Shown: positions 1 through 9,984, counted from the stretch's first letter. The stretch: 64,000 bases of DNA from Bacteroidales bacterium (GCA_028280405.1 JANQLW010000013.1:70902-134901), one strand, 5' to 3'. The notes: a model not told the origin generated them from the letters alone. Translations and numbers: made by a program.

Positions 1-199
1 GATCGATACGATGTACTAATCCCAAATAAACATTCCCTGGTTTTTCGTATTCCTTTTTGATATATGCTTTAACTGTATCCAAAAGAGTTTCATCTCCGGT
101 TTTATCTCCCTGCACAATTTCAGAAGGCATCTTATTGATAATAATAAGATGATTATCTTCATAAAGAATACGTTCCTTAAACTTTTTTGTAAAGCTCAC
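1..199 (-). CDS. RluA-family 23S/tRNA pseudouridine synthase, N-terminal fragment
   Basis: Only the first 66 codons lie inside the window; the gene runs off the left edge. The visible protein contains LYEDNHLIIINKMPSEIV, a conserved spacer and then YLGLVHRID at the window edge, which is how the catalytic domain of RluA/RluC/RluD-type synthases begins (the catalytic Asp lies in the RLD/RID motif that is just being reached). These enzymes isomerise uridine to pseudouridine in rRNA or tRNA. I place the start at a GTG at 199; upstream in this frame there is no ATG before a stop that lies inside panB. The 14-nt gap to the panB stop suggests co-transcription with panB. Family is clear; the exact RNA target cannot be told from this fragment. 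Confidence 0.85.
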   Translation of the reverse strand, partial: MSFTKKFKERILYEDNHLIIINKMPSEIVQGDKTGDETLLDTVKAYIKKEYEKPGNVYLGLVHRID

Positions 200-213
200 T
201 AAGTATGCTTCGA

Positions 214-1029
214 TTAATACTGTTCTCTGTCATTCGGGAAGCTAACAGACTTTACATCTTCAATATATGTCTGAACACTACCTTTAATTTCCTCGCTTAA
301 GTTATGATATCTTCTTAAGAACCTAGGTGAAAATTTTTGGGTAATTCCGAGCATATCATGCAGTACGAGTACTTGTCCATCGACTCCGTTACCCGCTCCA
401 ATACCAATAGTTGGAATTTTTACTTTTTGTGTAACTTCAGTAGCTAATTTAGCAGGAATTTTTTCCAATACAATTCCGAAACATCCTGCTTTTTCAAGTA
501 CTAAAGCATCCTCTACTAATTTCTTAGCTTCATTTTCTTCTGTAGCACGAACTACATAGGTACCGAATTTATGAATAGACTGAGGAGTTAGTCCTAAATG
601 GCCTATTACAGGAATTCCGGCAGACAATATACGTTTTACCGAATCTACAATCTCAATACCGCCTTCCATTTTTACCGCATTCGCACCAGCTTCTTTCATG
701 ATACGGATGGCTGAGTGTAAAGCTTCCAGGGAATCCCCCTGATAAGTACCAAAAGGCAAATCAACAACTACCAATGCTCTGGAAACGGCCCTCATTACTG
801 AGGAAGCATGATAAATCATATCATTTAATGTAATCGGAACCGTAGTTTTATGTCCGGCCATTACATTAGATGCAGAATCACCTACTAATATCACTTCTAT
901 GCCTGCCTCATCCAATAAACGAGCCATAGAAAAGTCGTATGCAGTAAGCATTGCGATTTTTTCTCCTTTAAGCTTCATCTCCTGAAGCACGTGGGTTGTA
1001 ATCTTGGAGTATACCTCTTTGTTAGCCAT
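214..1029 (-). CDS. panB: 3-methyl-2-oxobutanoate hydroxymethyltransferase
   Basis: Ketopantoate hydroxymethyltransferase, first committed step of pantothenate and CoA synthesis: it transfers a one-carbon unit from 5,10-methylene-THF to 2-oxoisovalerate in the cytoplasm. The 271-residue length is normal for PanB. Visible signatures are [17 protein letters not shown] near residue 27, the Mg-binding [12 protein letters not shown] block near residue 49, DLPFGTYQ near residue 90 (second metal Asp), and NAVKMEGG with the conserved Lys and Glu. The ATG at 1029 gives the usual N-terminus. It is probably the first gene of a two-gene unit with the pseudouridine synthase that follows 14 nt downstream; a pseudouridine synthase next to panB is simple co-transcription as far as I can see. 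No panC or panD is in the window. Confidence 0.96.
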   Translation of the reverse strand: MANKEVYSKITTHVLQEMKLKGEKIAMLTAYDFSMARLLDEAGIEVILVGDSASNVMAGHKTTVPITLNDMIYHASSVMRAVSRALVVVDLPFGTYQGDSLEALHSAIRIMKEAGANAVKMEGGIEIVDSVKRILSAGIPVIGHLGLTPQSIHKFGTYVVRATEENEAKKLVEDALVLEKAGCFGIVLEKIPAKLATEVTQKVKIPTIGIGAGNGVDGQVLVLHDMLGITQKFSPRFLRRYHNLSEEIKGSVQTYIEDVKSVSFPNDREQY

Positions 1030-1185
1030 GATTTTGTTTTTTGTGATGTAAAAATCTTTGCAAAACTAATGTAAAACTACATAGGACTGTTAATTTTTAG
1101 CAATAAATTTTAATAGTTGATATGGATTATCCTGGGTTTTCTCTATTAAATTATAAGCATAACAAACATTCTGACTTACGATTTT

Positions 1186-1193
1186 TACCTTTG
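1186..1193 (+). promoter_or_regulatory. Candidate -7 box for the tricorn-like peptidase
   Basis: TACCTTTG matches the Bacteroidota -7 consensus TAnnTTTG, 76 nt before the start codon at 1270. I see no clear -33 TTTG about 20 nt upstream, so the assignment rests on the -7 element alone. Confidence 0.5.
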
Positions 1194-1269
1194 CGTATCA
1201 GCCTTTTTATTAAATTAGGGTTCTTTTTTCCATAGTAATAAGAAAAGAAATAACTAATAAATTTTAAAT

Positions 1270-4200
1270 ATGCAAAAAACAATTCGTAAAACACTAGTAA
1301 TGCTTTTATTAGTATGCTTCGGCTTTACTTTAAAAGCAGAAAAAGATGTTCGTTTATTACGCTTTCCGGACATTAATAAAGATTTAGTGGCATTCGTTTA
1401 TGCCGGAGATATCTGGACGGTATCATCCAATGGAGGAGAAGCTAAACGTTTAACTTCACATATGGGAATGGAATTATTTCCCAAAATTTCTCCGGATGGA
1501 AAATGGATCGCCTTCTCAGCTGAATATTCCGGGACCCGTCAGGTTTATGTAATGCCGGCTAAAGGAGGAACTCCAAAACAATTGACTTATTACAACTCTG
1601 TTGGACAAATGCCTCCACGTGGTGGTTGGGATAATGTTGTTTTAGATTGGACCCCTGACAGCAAAAAAATCTTTGTAAGAATGAATCGTACACCGTTCGG
1701 ACAAAGAAACGGAAAATACTTTTTAGTTGATATTAGTGGAGGTTTTGAAGAAGCACTTCAGCTTACCGATGGTGGATTTGGCGTATTATCCCCTGATGCA
1801 AACAAAATTGCTTTTGCTCATATTTCAAGAGAGTTCAGAACCTGGAAAAGATATAAAGGCGGACGCGCAGCTGACATCTGGATTTACGACTTAAAGAAAG
1901 ATAAATCAGAGAAGATTACCAAATTTGCAGGTAGTGACCAAATTCCTTCATGGTGGGGAAATAAGATTTATTTTGCATCCGATCGTGATTTAAAGCTGAA
2001 TCTGTTCAGTTATGATATAAATACCAAAGAAATAAAAAAAGTTACTAACCACAATGACTATGATGTTATGTGGCCTTCCGGTGATAACGGACAAATCGCA
2101 TATGAAAATGGTGGTCATATTTACAAAGTAGACCTTGCTACTGAAAAAACGACTCGCTTAAAAGTTGATCTGAATTTTGACAACCCAAATCTGCTTCCTT
2201 ATTATAAAAATGTAAAAGGAAATATTCATGACTATAATATTTCTCCGACAGGGAAAAGGGCAATTTTTTCAGCTCGTGGAGATATATTCTCAGTTCCTAA
2301 AAAGAATGGAGAAATTAAAAACTTAACTGAAACACAAGGAATCAGAGAATTATACCCTGCATGGTCTCCTAACGGGAAATACATTGCCTATGCTTCAGAT
2401 GCTACCGGTGAATATGAAATTTATCTTTTAGAAAACAAAGAAGGAGCAAAGCCTAAACAATTAACTTTCAATTCTTCTGCATGGATGTATGAACTGGTTT
2501 GGTCGCCGGACAATAAATATATTATGTTCTCAGACCGTACTTTAAAATTAAAGTATGTAAATGTTGAAACAGGAAAAATTACTGAAGTAGCTGCTGCTAC
2601 CAGAAGCGAAATTACTGACTATACATTTTCAGCAGATTCTAAATGGATCGCTTTCTCTAAAGAAAGTGAAAATAGTCAATCTGCCGTTTGGGCTTATAAT
2701 ATAGAATCAGGTAAAAGTATGCAACTTACTGAAGATACTTTCAGTGATGGCAGTCCACAATTCTCTAAATGTGGGAAATATCTATTCTTCTTATCAAACA
2801 GGGATTTTAACCTTACTTTCTCCTCATTTGAATTTTCTTACTTATATAACAGGGCGATGCGTATTTTTGCAATTGCTTTAACAGACGACAGTCCACAGAT
2901 CTTTAAAATTAAAGAAGATATAGAACCTGTTAAGGAAGAAAAAAAACCCGAAACTAAAAAAGACAATAAAAAAGAAAAAGCTAAAGAAGAAGCTCCCGTC
3001 AAGAAAAAAGAAGAAAAGCTTGTTAAGATCCAAATGGAAGGTATTTATGATCGCGTAATTCCGATGCCTGTACAAGCAGGAACTTATAGAAACCTAATCG
3101 CAGTTAACGGTGGTTTTATTTTTACGAGCAAAGGTAACTTAATGAAATACAAATTAGGCGATGAGAAACCAAAAGAAATCATGAAAGGTGTCAGAGCTGC
3201 TGTTCCAAGTGCTGATAATAAAAGTATGATTTATCGATTTGGCGGAGGTTACGGCATTGGGACTTTGAATCCCGGCCAAAAAGCTCCTAAAGGGAAATTG
3301 AACCTTTCCAAGATGGAAATGAAGGTTGATCCCCGTAAAGAGTGGAATCAAATCTTTAATGATGCCTGGAGAATTTATCGTGATTACTTCTATGTTGAAA
3401 ATCTTCACAATGTAGATTGGAAAGGAGTAAAAAAGCAATATGCAAAACTTCTTCCTTCTGTAGGGCACAGAGCTGATCTGGATTATATCTTAGGTGAAAT
3501 GATTGGCGAATCAAATACCGGCCATGCTTATTCTAACTATGGGGATTTTGAAAAGGTAAAACGCCGTGGTACCGGTTTATTGGGAGCCCAAATCAAAGGT
3601 GTAAAAAAAGCAAATCGCTATCAAATTACCAAGATTTATCAGGGTGAGAACTGGACTCCTAACCGTGTGTCTCCATTAACAGTACAAGGCGTAAATATTA
3701 AAGAAGGAGATTATATTATTAAGATAGATGGTAAAGATGTGACCTTAGCTGATAATCCATATTTATTCCTGGAAAATAAAATTGACAAAGTAGTTAAGTT
3801 AACTGTAAACAGCAAGCCAAGTGCTGACGGAGCTAAAACTTATAAAATTAAACCTATTGCCAGTGAACATGAATTAATGTACTTAGACTGGGTTGAAAGT
3901 CGCCGTGCACTGGTTGATAAACTATCGGGAGGTCGTGTAGGTTATATTCATGTGCCAAACACTGCTTTCGAAGGGAACCGCGAATTATTCCGTGGTATGT
4001 ATGCGTATAACAATAAAGAAGCCCTTATTATTGATGACCGTAATAATGGCGGAGGATTTATTCCATGGATGATGTCGGAATTATTAAACCGTAAATACAT
4101 CAGTACATGGCATCAAAAATTCTTGCAGCCAGGAAAATATCCTAACTATGCACATGAAGGCCCAAAAGTTATGCTGATCAATCATTATTCCTCTTCAGGT

Positions 4201-4554
4201 GGTGATGCATTCCCATCATTCTTCCGTAAACTTGGTTTAGGAAAACTGATTGGAACCAGAACCTGGGGTGGTTTGGTTGGCATTTCACAAAATGCGAACT
4301 TAATTGATGGTACTAATATTTCAGTACCTCGCTTCGGAATATTTGATGAAAGCGGATGGGTTATTGAAGGTATAGGTGTTTATCCTGACATAGAAGTTTT
4401 AGATGCTCCACACCTGACTGCTAAAGGGATTGATCCTTGTATCGAAAGAGCTGTAAAAGAATTATTGGAAGAACTGAAAAAGAATCCGGTGAAAAAACTT
4501 AAAGTTCCAGCCGATCCGGATCGTTCGAAATTTATTGAAGTCGATGTAAAATAA
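1270..4554 (+). CDS. Tricorn-like S41 family periplasmic peptidase
   Basis: A 1094-residue secreted peptidase built like archaeal tricorn protease. Residues 1-23 form a signal peptide. Residues about 30-540 are repeated TolB/WD40-like beta-propeller blades (for example ISPDGKWIAFSAEYSG and SPNGKYIAYASDATGEYEIY), thought to gate peptide entry. A Lys/Glu-rich linker occupies about 553-584, a PDZ domain about 765-850, and the S41 catalytic domain follows, with the probable nucleophile Ser976 in HYSSSGGD and a nearby GTRTWGGLVG loop. Family members trim peptides; here the location would be periplasmic. The gene stands alone between divergent or oppositely oriented neighbours and ends in a hairpin. 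The substrate is not indicated by context. The family call is firm; the assignment of catalytic residues is by motif only. Confidence 0.93.
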   Translation: MQKTIRKTLVMLLLVCFGFTLKAEKDVRLLRFPDINKDLVAFVYAGDIWTVSSNGGEAKRLTSHMGMELFPKISPDGKWIAFSAEYSGTRQVYVMPAKGGTPKQLTYYNSVGQMPPRGGWDNVVLDWTPDSKKIFVRMNRTPFGQRNGKYFLVDISGGFEEALQLTDGGFGVLSPDANKIAFAHISREFRTWKRYKGGRAADIWIYDLKKDKSEKITKFAGSDQIPSWWGNKIYFASDRDLKLNLFSYDINTKEIKKVTNHNDYDVMWPSGDNGQIAYENGGHIYKVDLATEKTTRLKVDLNFDNPNLLPYYKNVKGNIHDYNISPTGKRAIFSARGDIFSVPKKNGEIKNLTETQGIRELYPAWSPNGKYIAYASDATGEYEIYLLENKEGAKPKQLTFNSSAWMYELVWSPDNKYIMFSDRTLKLKYVNVETGKITEVAAATRSEITDYTFSADSKWIAFSKESENSQSAVWAYNIESGKSMQLTEDTFSDGSPQFSKCGKYLFFLSNRDFNLTFSSFEFSYLYNRAMRIFAIALTDDSPQIFKIKEDIEPVKEEKKPETKKDNKKEKAKEEAPVKKKEEKLVKIQMEGIYDRVIPMPVQAGTYRNLIAVNGGFIFTSKGNLMKYKLGDEKPKEIMKGVRAAVPSADNKSMIYRFGGGYGIGTLNPGQKAPKGKLNLSKMEMKVDPRKEWNQIFNDAWRIYRDYFYVENLHNVDWKGVKKQYAKLLPSVGHRADLDYILGEMIGESNTGHAYSNYGDFEKVKRRGTGLLGAQIKGVKKANRYQITKIYQGENWTPNRVSPLTVQGVNIKEGDYIIKIDGKDVTLADNPYLFLENKIDKVVKLTVNSKPSADGAKTYKIKPIASEHELMYLDWVESRRALVDKLSGGRVGYIHVPNTAFEGNRELFRGMYAYNNKEALIIDDRNNGGGFIPWMMSELLNRKYISTWHQKFLQPGKYPNYAHEGPKVMLINHYSSSGGDAFPSFFRKLGLGKLIGTRTWGGLVGISQNANLIDGTNISVPRFGIFDESGWVIEGIGVYPDIEVLDAPHLTAKGIDPCIERAVKELLEELKKNPVKKLKVPADPDRSKFIEVDVK

Positions 4555-4559
4555 ACTGA

Positions 4560-4591
4560 ACCCTACAAGGGCTATAAAACCCCTGTAGGGT
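4560..4591 (+). terminator. Hairpin terminator after the tricorn-like gene
   Basis: ACCCTACAAGGG (4560-4571) pairs with CCCCTGTAGGGT (4580-4591) around an 8-nt loop with one mismatch, starting 6 nt after the stop codon. There is no strong T-run after it, so termination is an inference from position and stem strength. Confidence 0.55.
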
Positions 4592-4623
4592 ATATCAGAA
4601 ATTATGTGTGAGGGATAATTTGA

Positions 4624-4655
4624 GAAGTACTTACATGTACCAGTATAAGCACTTC
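4624..4655. terminator. Second hairpin in the convergent gap
   Basis: GAAGTACTTA (4624-4633) pairs with TAAGCACTTC (4646-4655) with one mismatch, followed on the plus strand by TTCTTTTC. It lies between the tricorn-like gene and the convergent Sus locus and could terminate transcription coming from the left. Confidence 0.4.
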
Positions 4656-4744
4656 TTCTTTTCATTAGTTATCGAGACTCTGTAGGGAGTGCAATTGTAA
4701 AATACATTTAATTTACATACTTATAAAGTTTATTCTTTTTCATT

Positions 4745-4867
4745 TTACCCATCATTAAAAATGTTTCCAGTTTGGCTCCTCCCAAGCTGTTTATTAGGCT
4801 TTTGGGCATAAGCTCCAAAGCAAATGAATAAGATTGAGATTAATAATGGTATAAGTTGTGTTTTCAT
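4745..4867 (-). CDS. Small secreted peptide, 40 residues, unrecognised
   Basis: Downstream of the first susD on the same strand an ATG at 4867 opens a 40-codon frame. It begins MKTQLIPLLISILFICFG followed by AYAQ, a convincing signal peptide with a predicted cut after AQ, then a short tail ending in IFNDG. The mature part would be about 18 residues. I do not recognise it. A +1 shift near residue 29 would give a different, equally long Lys-rich tail down to about 4712, so it may also be the worn remnant of a longer gene. The signal peptide is the only positive evidence that it is real; the hairpin between it and susD argues for independent or attenuated expression. Confidence 0.35.
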   Translation of the reverse strand: MKTQLIPLLISILFICFGAYAQKPNKQLGRSQTGNIFNDG

Positions 4868-4919
4868 ATTAATTGTTATTTATATCCTGTTTACAGGTGC
4901 AGGTGCAACAGATTAGTAT

Positions 4920-4948
4920 ACCCTGCGAGAGTTTCCCCCTCGTAGGGT
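4920..4948 (-). terminator. Hairpin directly after susD (locus 1)
   Basis: ACCCTGCGAG (4920-4929) and CTCGTAGGGT (4939-4948) form a 10-bp stem with one wobble position around a 9-nt loop, starting 7 nt past the susD stop. It is placed as a terminator of the first Sus operon, though no T-run follows on the minus strand. Its stem resembles that of the hairpin at 4560-4591, including CCCTRC and GTAGGG. Confidence 0.5.
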
Positions 4949-4955
4949 TTGGTGA

Positions 4956-6371
4956 TTAATAACCAGGATTTTGTACCAATCCACCATTGCCTGACAGAGC
5001 AAGGGTAGGAATAGGTAAAATAAGCTGGCTATTGTTTGTAATCGTTGATTTTATATTTGAAATATTAATGTCTCCCAATATATGATAACGTACCATATCA
5101 AACCAGGGTTCACCCAATTCAGCAAAGAGTTCCAAATTTTTTTCAAGCCGGATGGCTTCTAAAAGTTCTGCTTCGGTCGCAGGACTTACATCCGAAAGCC
5201 CTGCTCTCTGGCGAATAGTATTTAGTTTGGTCAATGCATCCGAATCAACTCCTGAGCCTGACCTTGCCCTGGCCTCTGCATAAATAAGGTATATTTCACT
5301 CAGTCGCAATATAAAAGGAGAATTTTGCTGGCCCGGGGTATTAAGAGAAAAGGTATACTTATTATTATAAACCCCTGATGGCAGGGTTGAGGTAGCATGT
5401 GCATAAGCAAAACGGGGATCGTAACCGTTACCTGTCAATAAATCTCCGTCCGAATCGATATCTGTTAAAGGGTCTCCATCATCATAGCCTTTATCTGCTG
5501 CTGATTTTAGTAAAGGCTCAGGAGTATCAACTACCCATACACTTGCTTCCAAATTAGGATAAACAGAAATGGGGGCAAAAATAACTTCCTCTGACTTATA
5601 ACCTTCGGCATAGATATCCCTGAAGTCTGATTTTAACTCATAAATACCGGAATTAATCACTTCCAGGGCCAGGCTTGCCGCCTCGCTCCAATCCTTTATA
5701 TATAGTAGTACCTTTGCTTTAAAAGCTTTTGCAGCATGTTTTGTTAAACGTCCATAGCCGGCAATAGCAGGAGCTTTGGCTATGGCATAGTCAAGATCTG
5801 ATAATATAAAATCATAAGCTTGTTGTACATTTGACCGTGGCATATCTTCGTTTCCACTGACCGGTGCTGATCTTATAACGATCCCATAATCAGAACCTGT
5901 ATCATAGAATTGCCCAAAAGCTCTCAATAAAAAGAAATGCGCCATGGCTCTTTGTAAACGGGCCTCTGCTTCAATTTCAATTCTCCTTGCAACACTTAAG
6001 CCGGGAATCCCCAAATCCGATTGCAAAGCTATGATCAGGTAATTCGCTCGCTGGATCAGGCCATAACAATCTTTATAACCATAATGCAAATAATGATGGT
6101 CTATATTAACATTATTTGTTAAGTAGCCTTCATCACCAAATGAATAGTTCCCTGATAAAGGCATTCCCATATATGATATGAATAAAAGATCTTTTCTCCA
6201 TGCAGCATAAACTCCGTTCAGTACGGACTCTGTTTTTTTGGCATCTGTGAACAGATTTTCTTGCGTTAACTTATATAGAGGTTTGATTTCTTCTACCGAA
6301 CCGGTCAAATCGCAGGAACTAATGAAGGCCACCATTCCCAGGATTGTAATTATATATTTTATTTTTTTCAT
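4956..6371 (-). CDS. SusD/RagB family outer-membrane lipoprotein (locus 1)
   Basis: Surface lipoprotein that caps a SusC barrel and binds the incoming ligand. The 471 residues start with a lipoprotein signal ending in ISSC (acylated Cys20). The TPR-like helical SusD fold is visible: N-terminal ENLFTDAKKTESVLNGVYAAW, the central AEARLQRAMAHFFLLRAFGQFY, and the C-terminal LRLSEIYLIYAEARARSG with NTIRQRAGL, LLEAIRLEKNLELFAELGEPWFDMVR and the closing LVQNPGY. Its ATG lies 35 nt from the susC stop, so it is the fourth and last gene of the sigma-FecR-SusC-SusD unit. No glycoside hydrolase, protease or sulfatase is adjacent, so the ligand is unknown. Confidence 0.95.
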   Translation of the reverse strand: MKKIKYIITILGMVAFISSCDLTGSVEEIKPLYKLTQENLFTDAKKTESVLNGVYAAWRKDLLFISYMGMPLSGNYSFGDEGYLTNNVNIDHHYLHYGYKDCYGLIQRANYLIIALQSDLGIPGLSVARRIEIEAEARLQRAMAHFFLLRAFGQFYDTGSDYGIVIRSAPVSGNEDMPRSNVQQAYDFILSDLDYAIAKAPAIAGYGRLTKHAAKAFKAKVLLYIKDWSEAASLALEVINSGIYELKSDFRDIYAEGYKSEEVIFAPISVYPNLEASVWVVDTPEPLLKSAADKGYDDGDPLTDIDSDGDLLTGNGYDPRFAYAHATSTLPSGVYNNKYTFSLNTPGQQNSPFILRLSEIYLIYAEARARSGSGVDSDALTKLNTIRQRAGLSDVSPATEAELLEAIRLEKNLELFAELGEPWFDMVRYHILGDINISNIKSTITNNSQLILPIPTLALSGNGGLVQNPGY

Positions 6372-6406
6372 GTCTAATCTTTTTTGTTCAATTTCAATTA
6401 TTAAAC

Positions 6407-9400
6407 TTATAAACCTATTTTTACCCCAAATGAGAATGTTTTCGAATAAGGAAAAGCATCCCTATTGTACCGGGCATCGTCTATTGTCATATTAGTTCCC
6501 CCTGTTTCAGGATCAATTCCCATAAAGCTTGTCCATGTGATCAAATTGGTTGCAGAGATATATACAGAGCCACTTTTTAAGGATAATTTATTTATAATCC
6601 CCTGAGGAATCTCATAATTTAAACGGACCATTTTTAATCGTAAAAAAGAAGCATCTTGTAAACTAACATCACTCAAAGGGCCGTTACTGTAATAATCATA
6701 GATCAATCGCGGATAATCAGCCGTTGTATTTTCCGTAGTCCAGTAATTATCCTGAACAATGGTGGAAAGATTTTGACCCGGTGTAATATAGTTTATCAAA
6801 TTTCTGTAATTTTTCCATTCAACTTCGTTCCCAATAGAATAATGAAAGCTAGCCATGATTGTAATTCTTTTATAGCTGAATATAGTATTAAAGCCCCCAA
6901 AGTAGTCAGGCTGTAGATTCCCTATGGTTTCCTTATCCTCTGCGGTGATTCTGTTATCCCCGTTTAAATCTTTATATAAATAATCACCGGGACCTGTATA
7001 AGCATTATAATAGACTCCTGTAGGAGATGCTGCATTCAGGGCATCAATTTCTGCCTGTGTCTGAATGATTTTTTCTACGCGATAACCTTTAAAATTACCA
7101 ATGGGTTCTCCTACCGTATAATAAAGTGACTGGTGAGCAGGTAAACCATGGCCTTCCATATTTTCAACTTTATTACGGTTAGCTGCAATATTGAAAGTTA
7201 TGGACCAATTAATATCAGTAGTACGGATCAAATCGGCACCAACCTCCAGCTCCCATCCTTTATTGCTCACATCAGCCAAATTGCTTGTAAAACGGGAAGC
7301 TCCGGATTCCAGAGGGAAAGGAGAAACAATTAAGATTCCACTTGTTCTTTTATCATAGATATCAAAACTACCGTAGATACGGTTAGAGAATAAGGAAAAA
7401 TCAAACCCGAAATTAAATTCTTTGGTAGACTCCCATCCAATGTCTGTATTAGGGTAAGTTGAAATGGGAACAATAGCTGTATTTCCCGGTTCATATTCTT
7501 TGTCTCCTCCGCTTCCTACTTCAAAGAATTGCAAGTACGCAAAATCAGTTACATTAGCCGAACCGGATTTTCCATAGCTGCCCCTTAAAATCAATTTATC
7601 TAAAAAGTTCAGGTTTTCCAGAAACTTTTCCCGGTTCATATTCCAGTTCATTGCCAAAGAAGGAAAATAAGCCCGTTTATTTCCCGGACCAAATTTGGAG
7701 GATTTGTCCGTCCTAAGATTAAAGGTAGCCGTATACTTTCCATCATAAGAATACTGTGCCCGGCTGTAAAGGGAATTGATCCCGCTATGCGCCTTACTGT
7801 CACCTGACCCGGTAATGGTAGCCGCCGAGGGGCCATTGGTCAATACATAATCATCGGCAAGGTCGGAATAATTAACATAACTTCTGTAATATGAAGCTTT
7901 ATCCCAGGAAGTTCCAGCCATTAAATCAATACTATGTTTGTTAATTTTTGTATGGTAATTGGCCTGAACATTAAAAGAAGTATTCATATTTTCGGAAATA
8001 CTTTTATTCAGGGTACTCCTGGACCATGTTGCTAACCACTGGCTCCTTAAAGGAATAAAAGATCTGCTTCGATTCTTAAAAATCCCTGCATTGGCACTGG
8101 CACGGACTTTAAGGTCTTTCAAAAGAGTTGCCTCTGCATAAGCATTACCAATAAAAGCTGTCGAATACAGGATCACTTCATTTTCCATTTCCGCCAATGG
8201 ATTTGGGGTCCAATAATAAACCAGTCCTGTTCCTGGCGATATATTTATCGTGTATCCTGCTGACCTGAAAAATGTTCCATCTTCGTTGTAAACAGGAAAA
8301 TCAGGACGATAATACATTCCTGCGTAGGTCTGTGTTGTGTTTTGCTGAGGGCTAAGGTCCCTGCTGCCACTGTAGTTTAGAGAGGATCCAATTTTCAACC
8401 ATTTATTCACTTGGGAATCTATGCTTAACCGGGCTCCATATTGTTTAAACCTGGATTTTTTTGCTAGAGGTTTCTGGTCAGTATGAGAAAGTCCTAGGGA
8501 AAAAATAGTATGTTCATTGCCCCCACTCATATTCAAATTCCATTGATGTACCGGAGCATTTTTACGATAAATTTCATCCTGCCAATAGATATCCGAATCT
8601 CCAAACAAAGGAATATTCTTGCCTGTAGAAAGATCATAAAATGTTTCCCTGGGCTCCCCTGTATTAGGATCTATAACTCGTGCTGCCGACAAATAACTGT
8701 TGTAAGAAGCAGTTCCTGCATTATAGGCAGCTAGTGTGTTTCTGGCAACAATGAGATGAAGCTTTTTAAAGCCGGCTGCATCCAACATCGGCTGTTTTTT
8801 GATGGGGTTATTAAGACTTAGACTATACTCTAATGTTGTTGTAATACCGGTGTTTTTTTGTCCTTTTTTAGTGGTAATTAAAATCACCCCATTGGCACCC
8901 CGGGAACCATAAATAGCCGTAGCTCCCGCATCTTTTAATACGGCTACACTTTCAATATCGCCCGGGTTAATGCCCAATAAAGGGTTTTGGGTTTTGGTAT
9001 ACAAAGTGGATAGCTTACTACCTTCAAACTGGGCATCGGTATGAAAAGGTACTCCGTCAATTACGTATAAAGGTTGGTTATTACTACCTCCAAAAGGAGA
9101 AGTTATCCCCCTGATACGAATAGTAGCTGCAGCACCCGGAGCACCGGAGGCTTGGGTGATCTGTACCCCTTTGATCTGGCCACCCAGTATTTGTTCAAAA
9201 CTGATAGCACCTACAGATTTTGCTTCTATTTCTTCTGCTTTTACCTGAGAAACTGCACTACCAATTTGTTCTTTCTTCTGGGTTCCATAGCCAACTACAA
9301 CAACTTCTTCCAAACTAGCTGCAGTTGGTTTAAGTACAATATCTATAATCATTTTATCTCCTACGGTAACTTCCTGCTTGGCATGTCCTACATAAGAAAA

Positions 9401-9925
9401 AGCCAATATTGTTTTGGAGTTTGGGATCGTAATCTTATAATTTCCATCTGAATCTGTGGTAACACCCTTATATGTTCCTTTTATCAATACTGTGGCACCG
9501 GGCAAGGGTTTACCTTCTGAATCGGTTACTTTACCTGTAACTTCAATCCGGGGAGCCTCTTTCTCTTCTTTTACTAGAATCACAGCATTATGTTTAATTT
9601 CATAATTCAGATCCGTATTTTTCAGACATTCAATCAAGGCTTCTTCAAGTGTAGCATCATGAATATTTACTTCTTCTATTTTTATTCCTTCAATATCTTC
9701 ATAACTATAAAAGAAAGTAAAGTCGGTGTTTTCCTGAATTTTCTTTATGATTTCCCGGAGTTCTGTATTATTCATATGCAGGCTTATTCGTGCCGACTGA
9801 GAATAAGTATTGGCATGAACCTGCATTAATCCTAACAAAATAAATAAAGAAATCAGCTTCATAATCCTAAGCTTTTTTTTAAGACTTTCCCTACATGAAA
9901 AGTTTACATCATAAATTTTTTTCAT
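6407..9925 (-). CDS. SusC/RagA family TonB-dependent transporter with STN domain (locus 1)
   Basis: Outer-membrane active importer, 1172 residues. In order: an extended N-terminus with signal peptide to about residue 43; an STN signalling domain about 44-115 (ISLHMNNTELREIIKKIQ), which is the part that talks to the FecR anti-sigma factor; a carboxypeptidase-regulatory-like domain about 130-205 (VTGKVTDSEGKPLPGATVLI); the SusC hallmark VVVGYGTQKKE; the plug with ILGGQIKGVQI and DAGATAIYGSRGANGVILI; then the 22-strand barrel ending in an aromatic-rich strand (FSFGVKIGL). The STN domain together with the linked sigma/FecR genes indicates substrate-induced autoregulation. The partner is the susD 35 nt downstream. 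Substrate is not evident. Confidence 0.96.
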   Translation of the reverse strand: MKKIYDVNFSCRESLKKKLRIMKLISLFILLGLMQVHANTYSQSARISLHMNNTELREIIKKIQENTDFTFFYSYEDIEGIKIEEVNIHDATLEEALIECLKNTDLNYEIKHNAVILVKEEKEAPRIEVTGKVTDSEGKPLPGATVLIKGTYKGVTTDSDGNYKITIPNSKTILAFSYVGHAKQEVTVGDKMIIDIVLKPTAASLEEVVVVGYGTQKKEQIGSAVSQVKAEEIEAKSVGAISFEQILGGQIKGVQITQASGAPGAAATIRIRGITSPFGGSNNQPLYVIDGVPFHTDAQFEGSKLSTLYTKTQNPLLGINPGDIESVAVLKDAGATAIYGSRGANGVILITTKKGQKNTGITTTLEYSLSLNNPIKKQPMLDAAGFKKLHLIVARNTLAAYNAGTASYNSYLSAARVIDPNTGEPRETFYDLSTGKNIPLFGDSDIYWQDEIYRKNAPVHQWNLNMSGGNEHTIFSLGLSHTDQKPLAKKSRFKQYGARLSIDSQVNKWLKIGSSLNYSGSRDLSPQQNTTQTYAGMYYRPDFPVYNEDGTFFRSAGYTINISPGTGLVYYWTPNPLAEMENEVILYSTAFIGNAYAEATLLKDLKVRASANAGIFKNRSRSFIPLRSQWLATWSRSTLNKSISENMNTSFNVQANYHTKINKHSIDLMAGTSWDKASYYRSYVNYSDLADDYVLTNGPSAATITGSGDSKAHSGINSLYSRAQYSYDGKYTATFNLRTDKSSKFGPGNKRAYFPSLAMNWNMNREKFLENLNFLDKLILRGSYGKSGSANVTDFAYLQFFEVGSGGDKEYEPGNTAIVPISTYPNTDIGWESTKEFNFGFDFSLFSNRIYGSFDIYDKRTSGILIVSPFPLESGASRFTSNLADVSNKGWELEVGADLIRTTDINWSITFNIAANRNKVENMEGHGLPAHQSLYYTVGEPIGNFKGYRVEKIIQTQAEIDALNAASPTGVYYNAYTGPGDYLYKDLNGDNRITAEDKETIGNLQPDYFGGFNTIFSYKRITIMASFHYSIGNEVEWKNYRNLINYITPGQNLSTIVQDNYWTTENTTADYPRLIYDYYSNGPLSDVSLQDASFLRLKMVRLNYEIPQGIINKLSLKSGSVYISATNLITWTSFMGIDPETGGTNMTIDDARYNRDAFPYSKTFSFGVKIGL

Positions 9926-9984
9926 AATTTTACTTTTTCATTAAACATTTGTTTTTTTCTGTATGTCTATGCAGAAAAGATCGC

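Noticed and set aside
2878..3468. Minus-strand frames opposite the tricorn-like gene
   Set aside because: They are shadows; the Phe-rich one is the reverse of the Lys/Glu linker. No start context or family resemblance.
4624..4655. Small RNA gene in the 4555-4955 gap
   Set aside because: The hairpins there follow gene ends and no promoter precedes them; terminators are the simpler explanation.
9074..9451. 125-codon plus-strand frame inside susC (locus 1)
   Set aside because: Lies wholly over the conserved regulatory and plug domains of susC; composition is that of a shadow.
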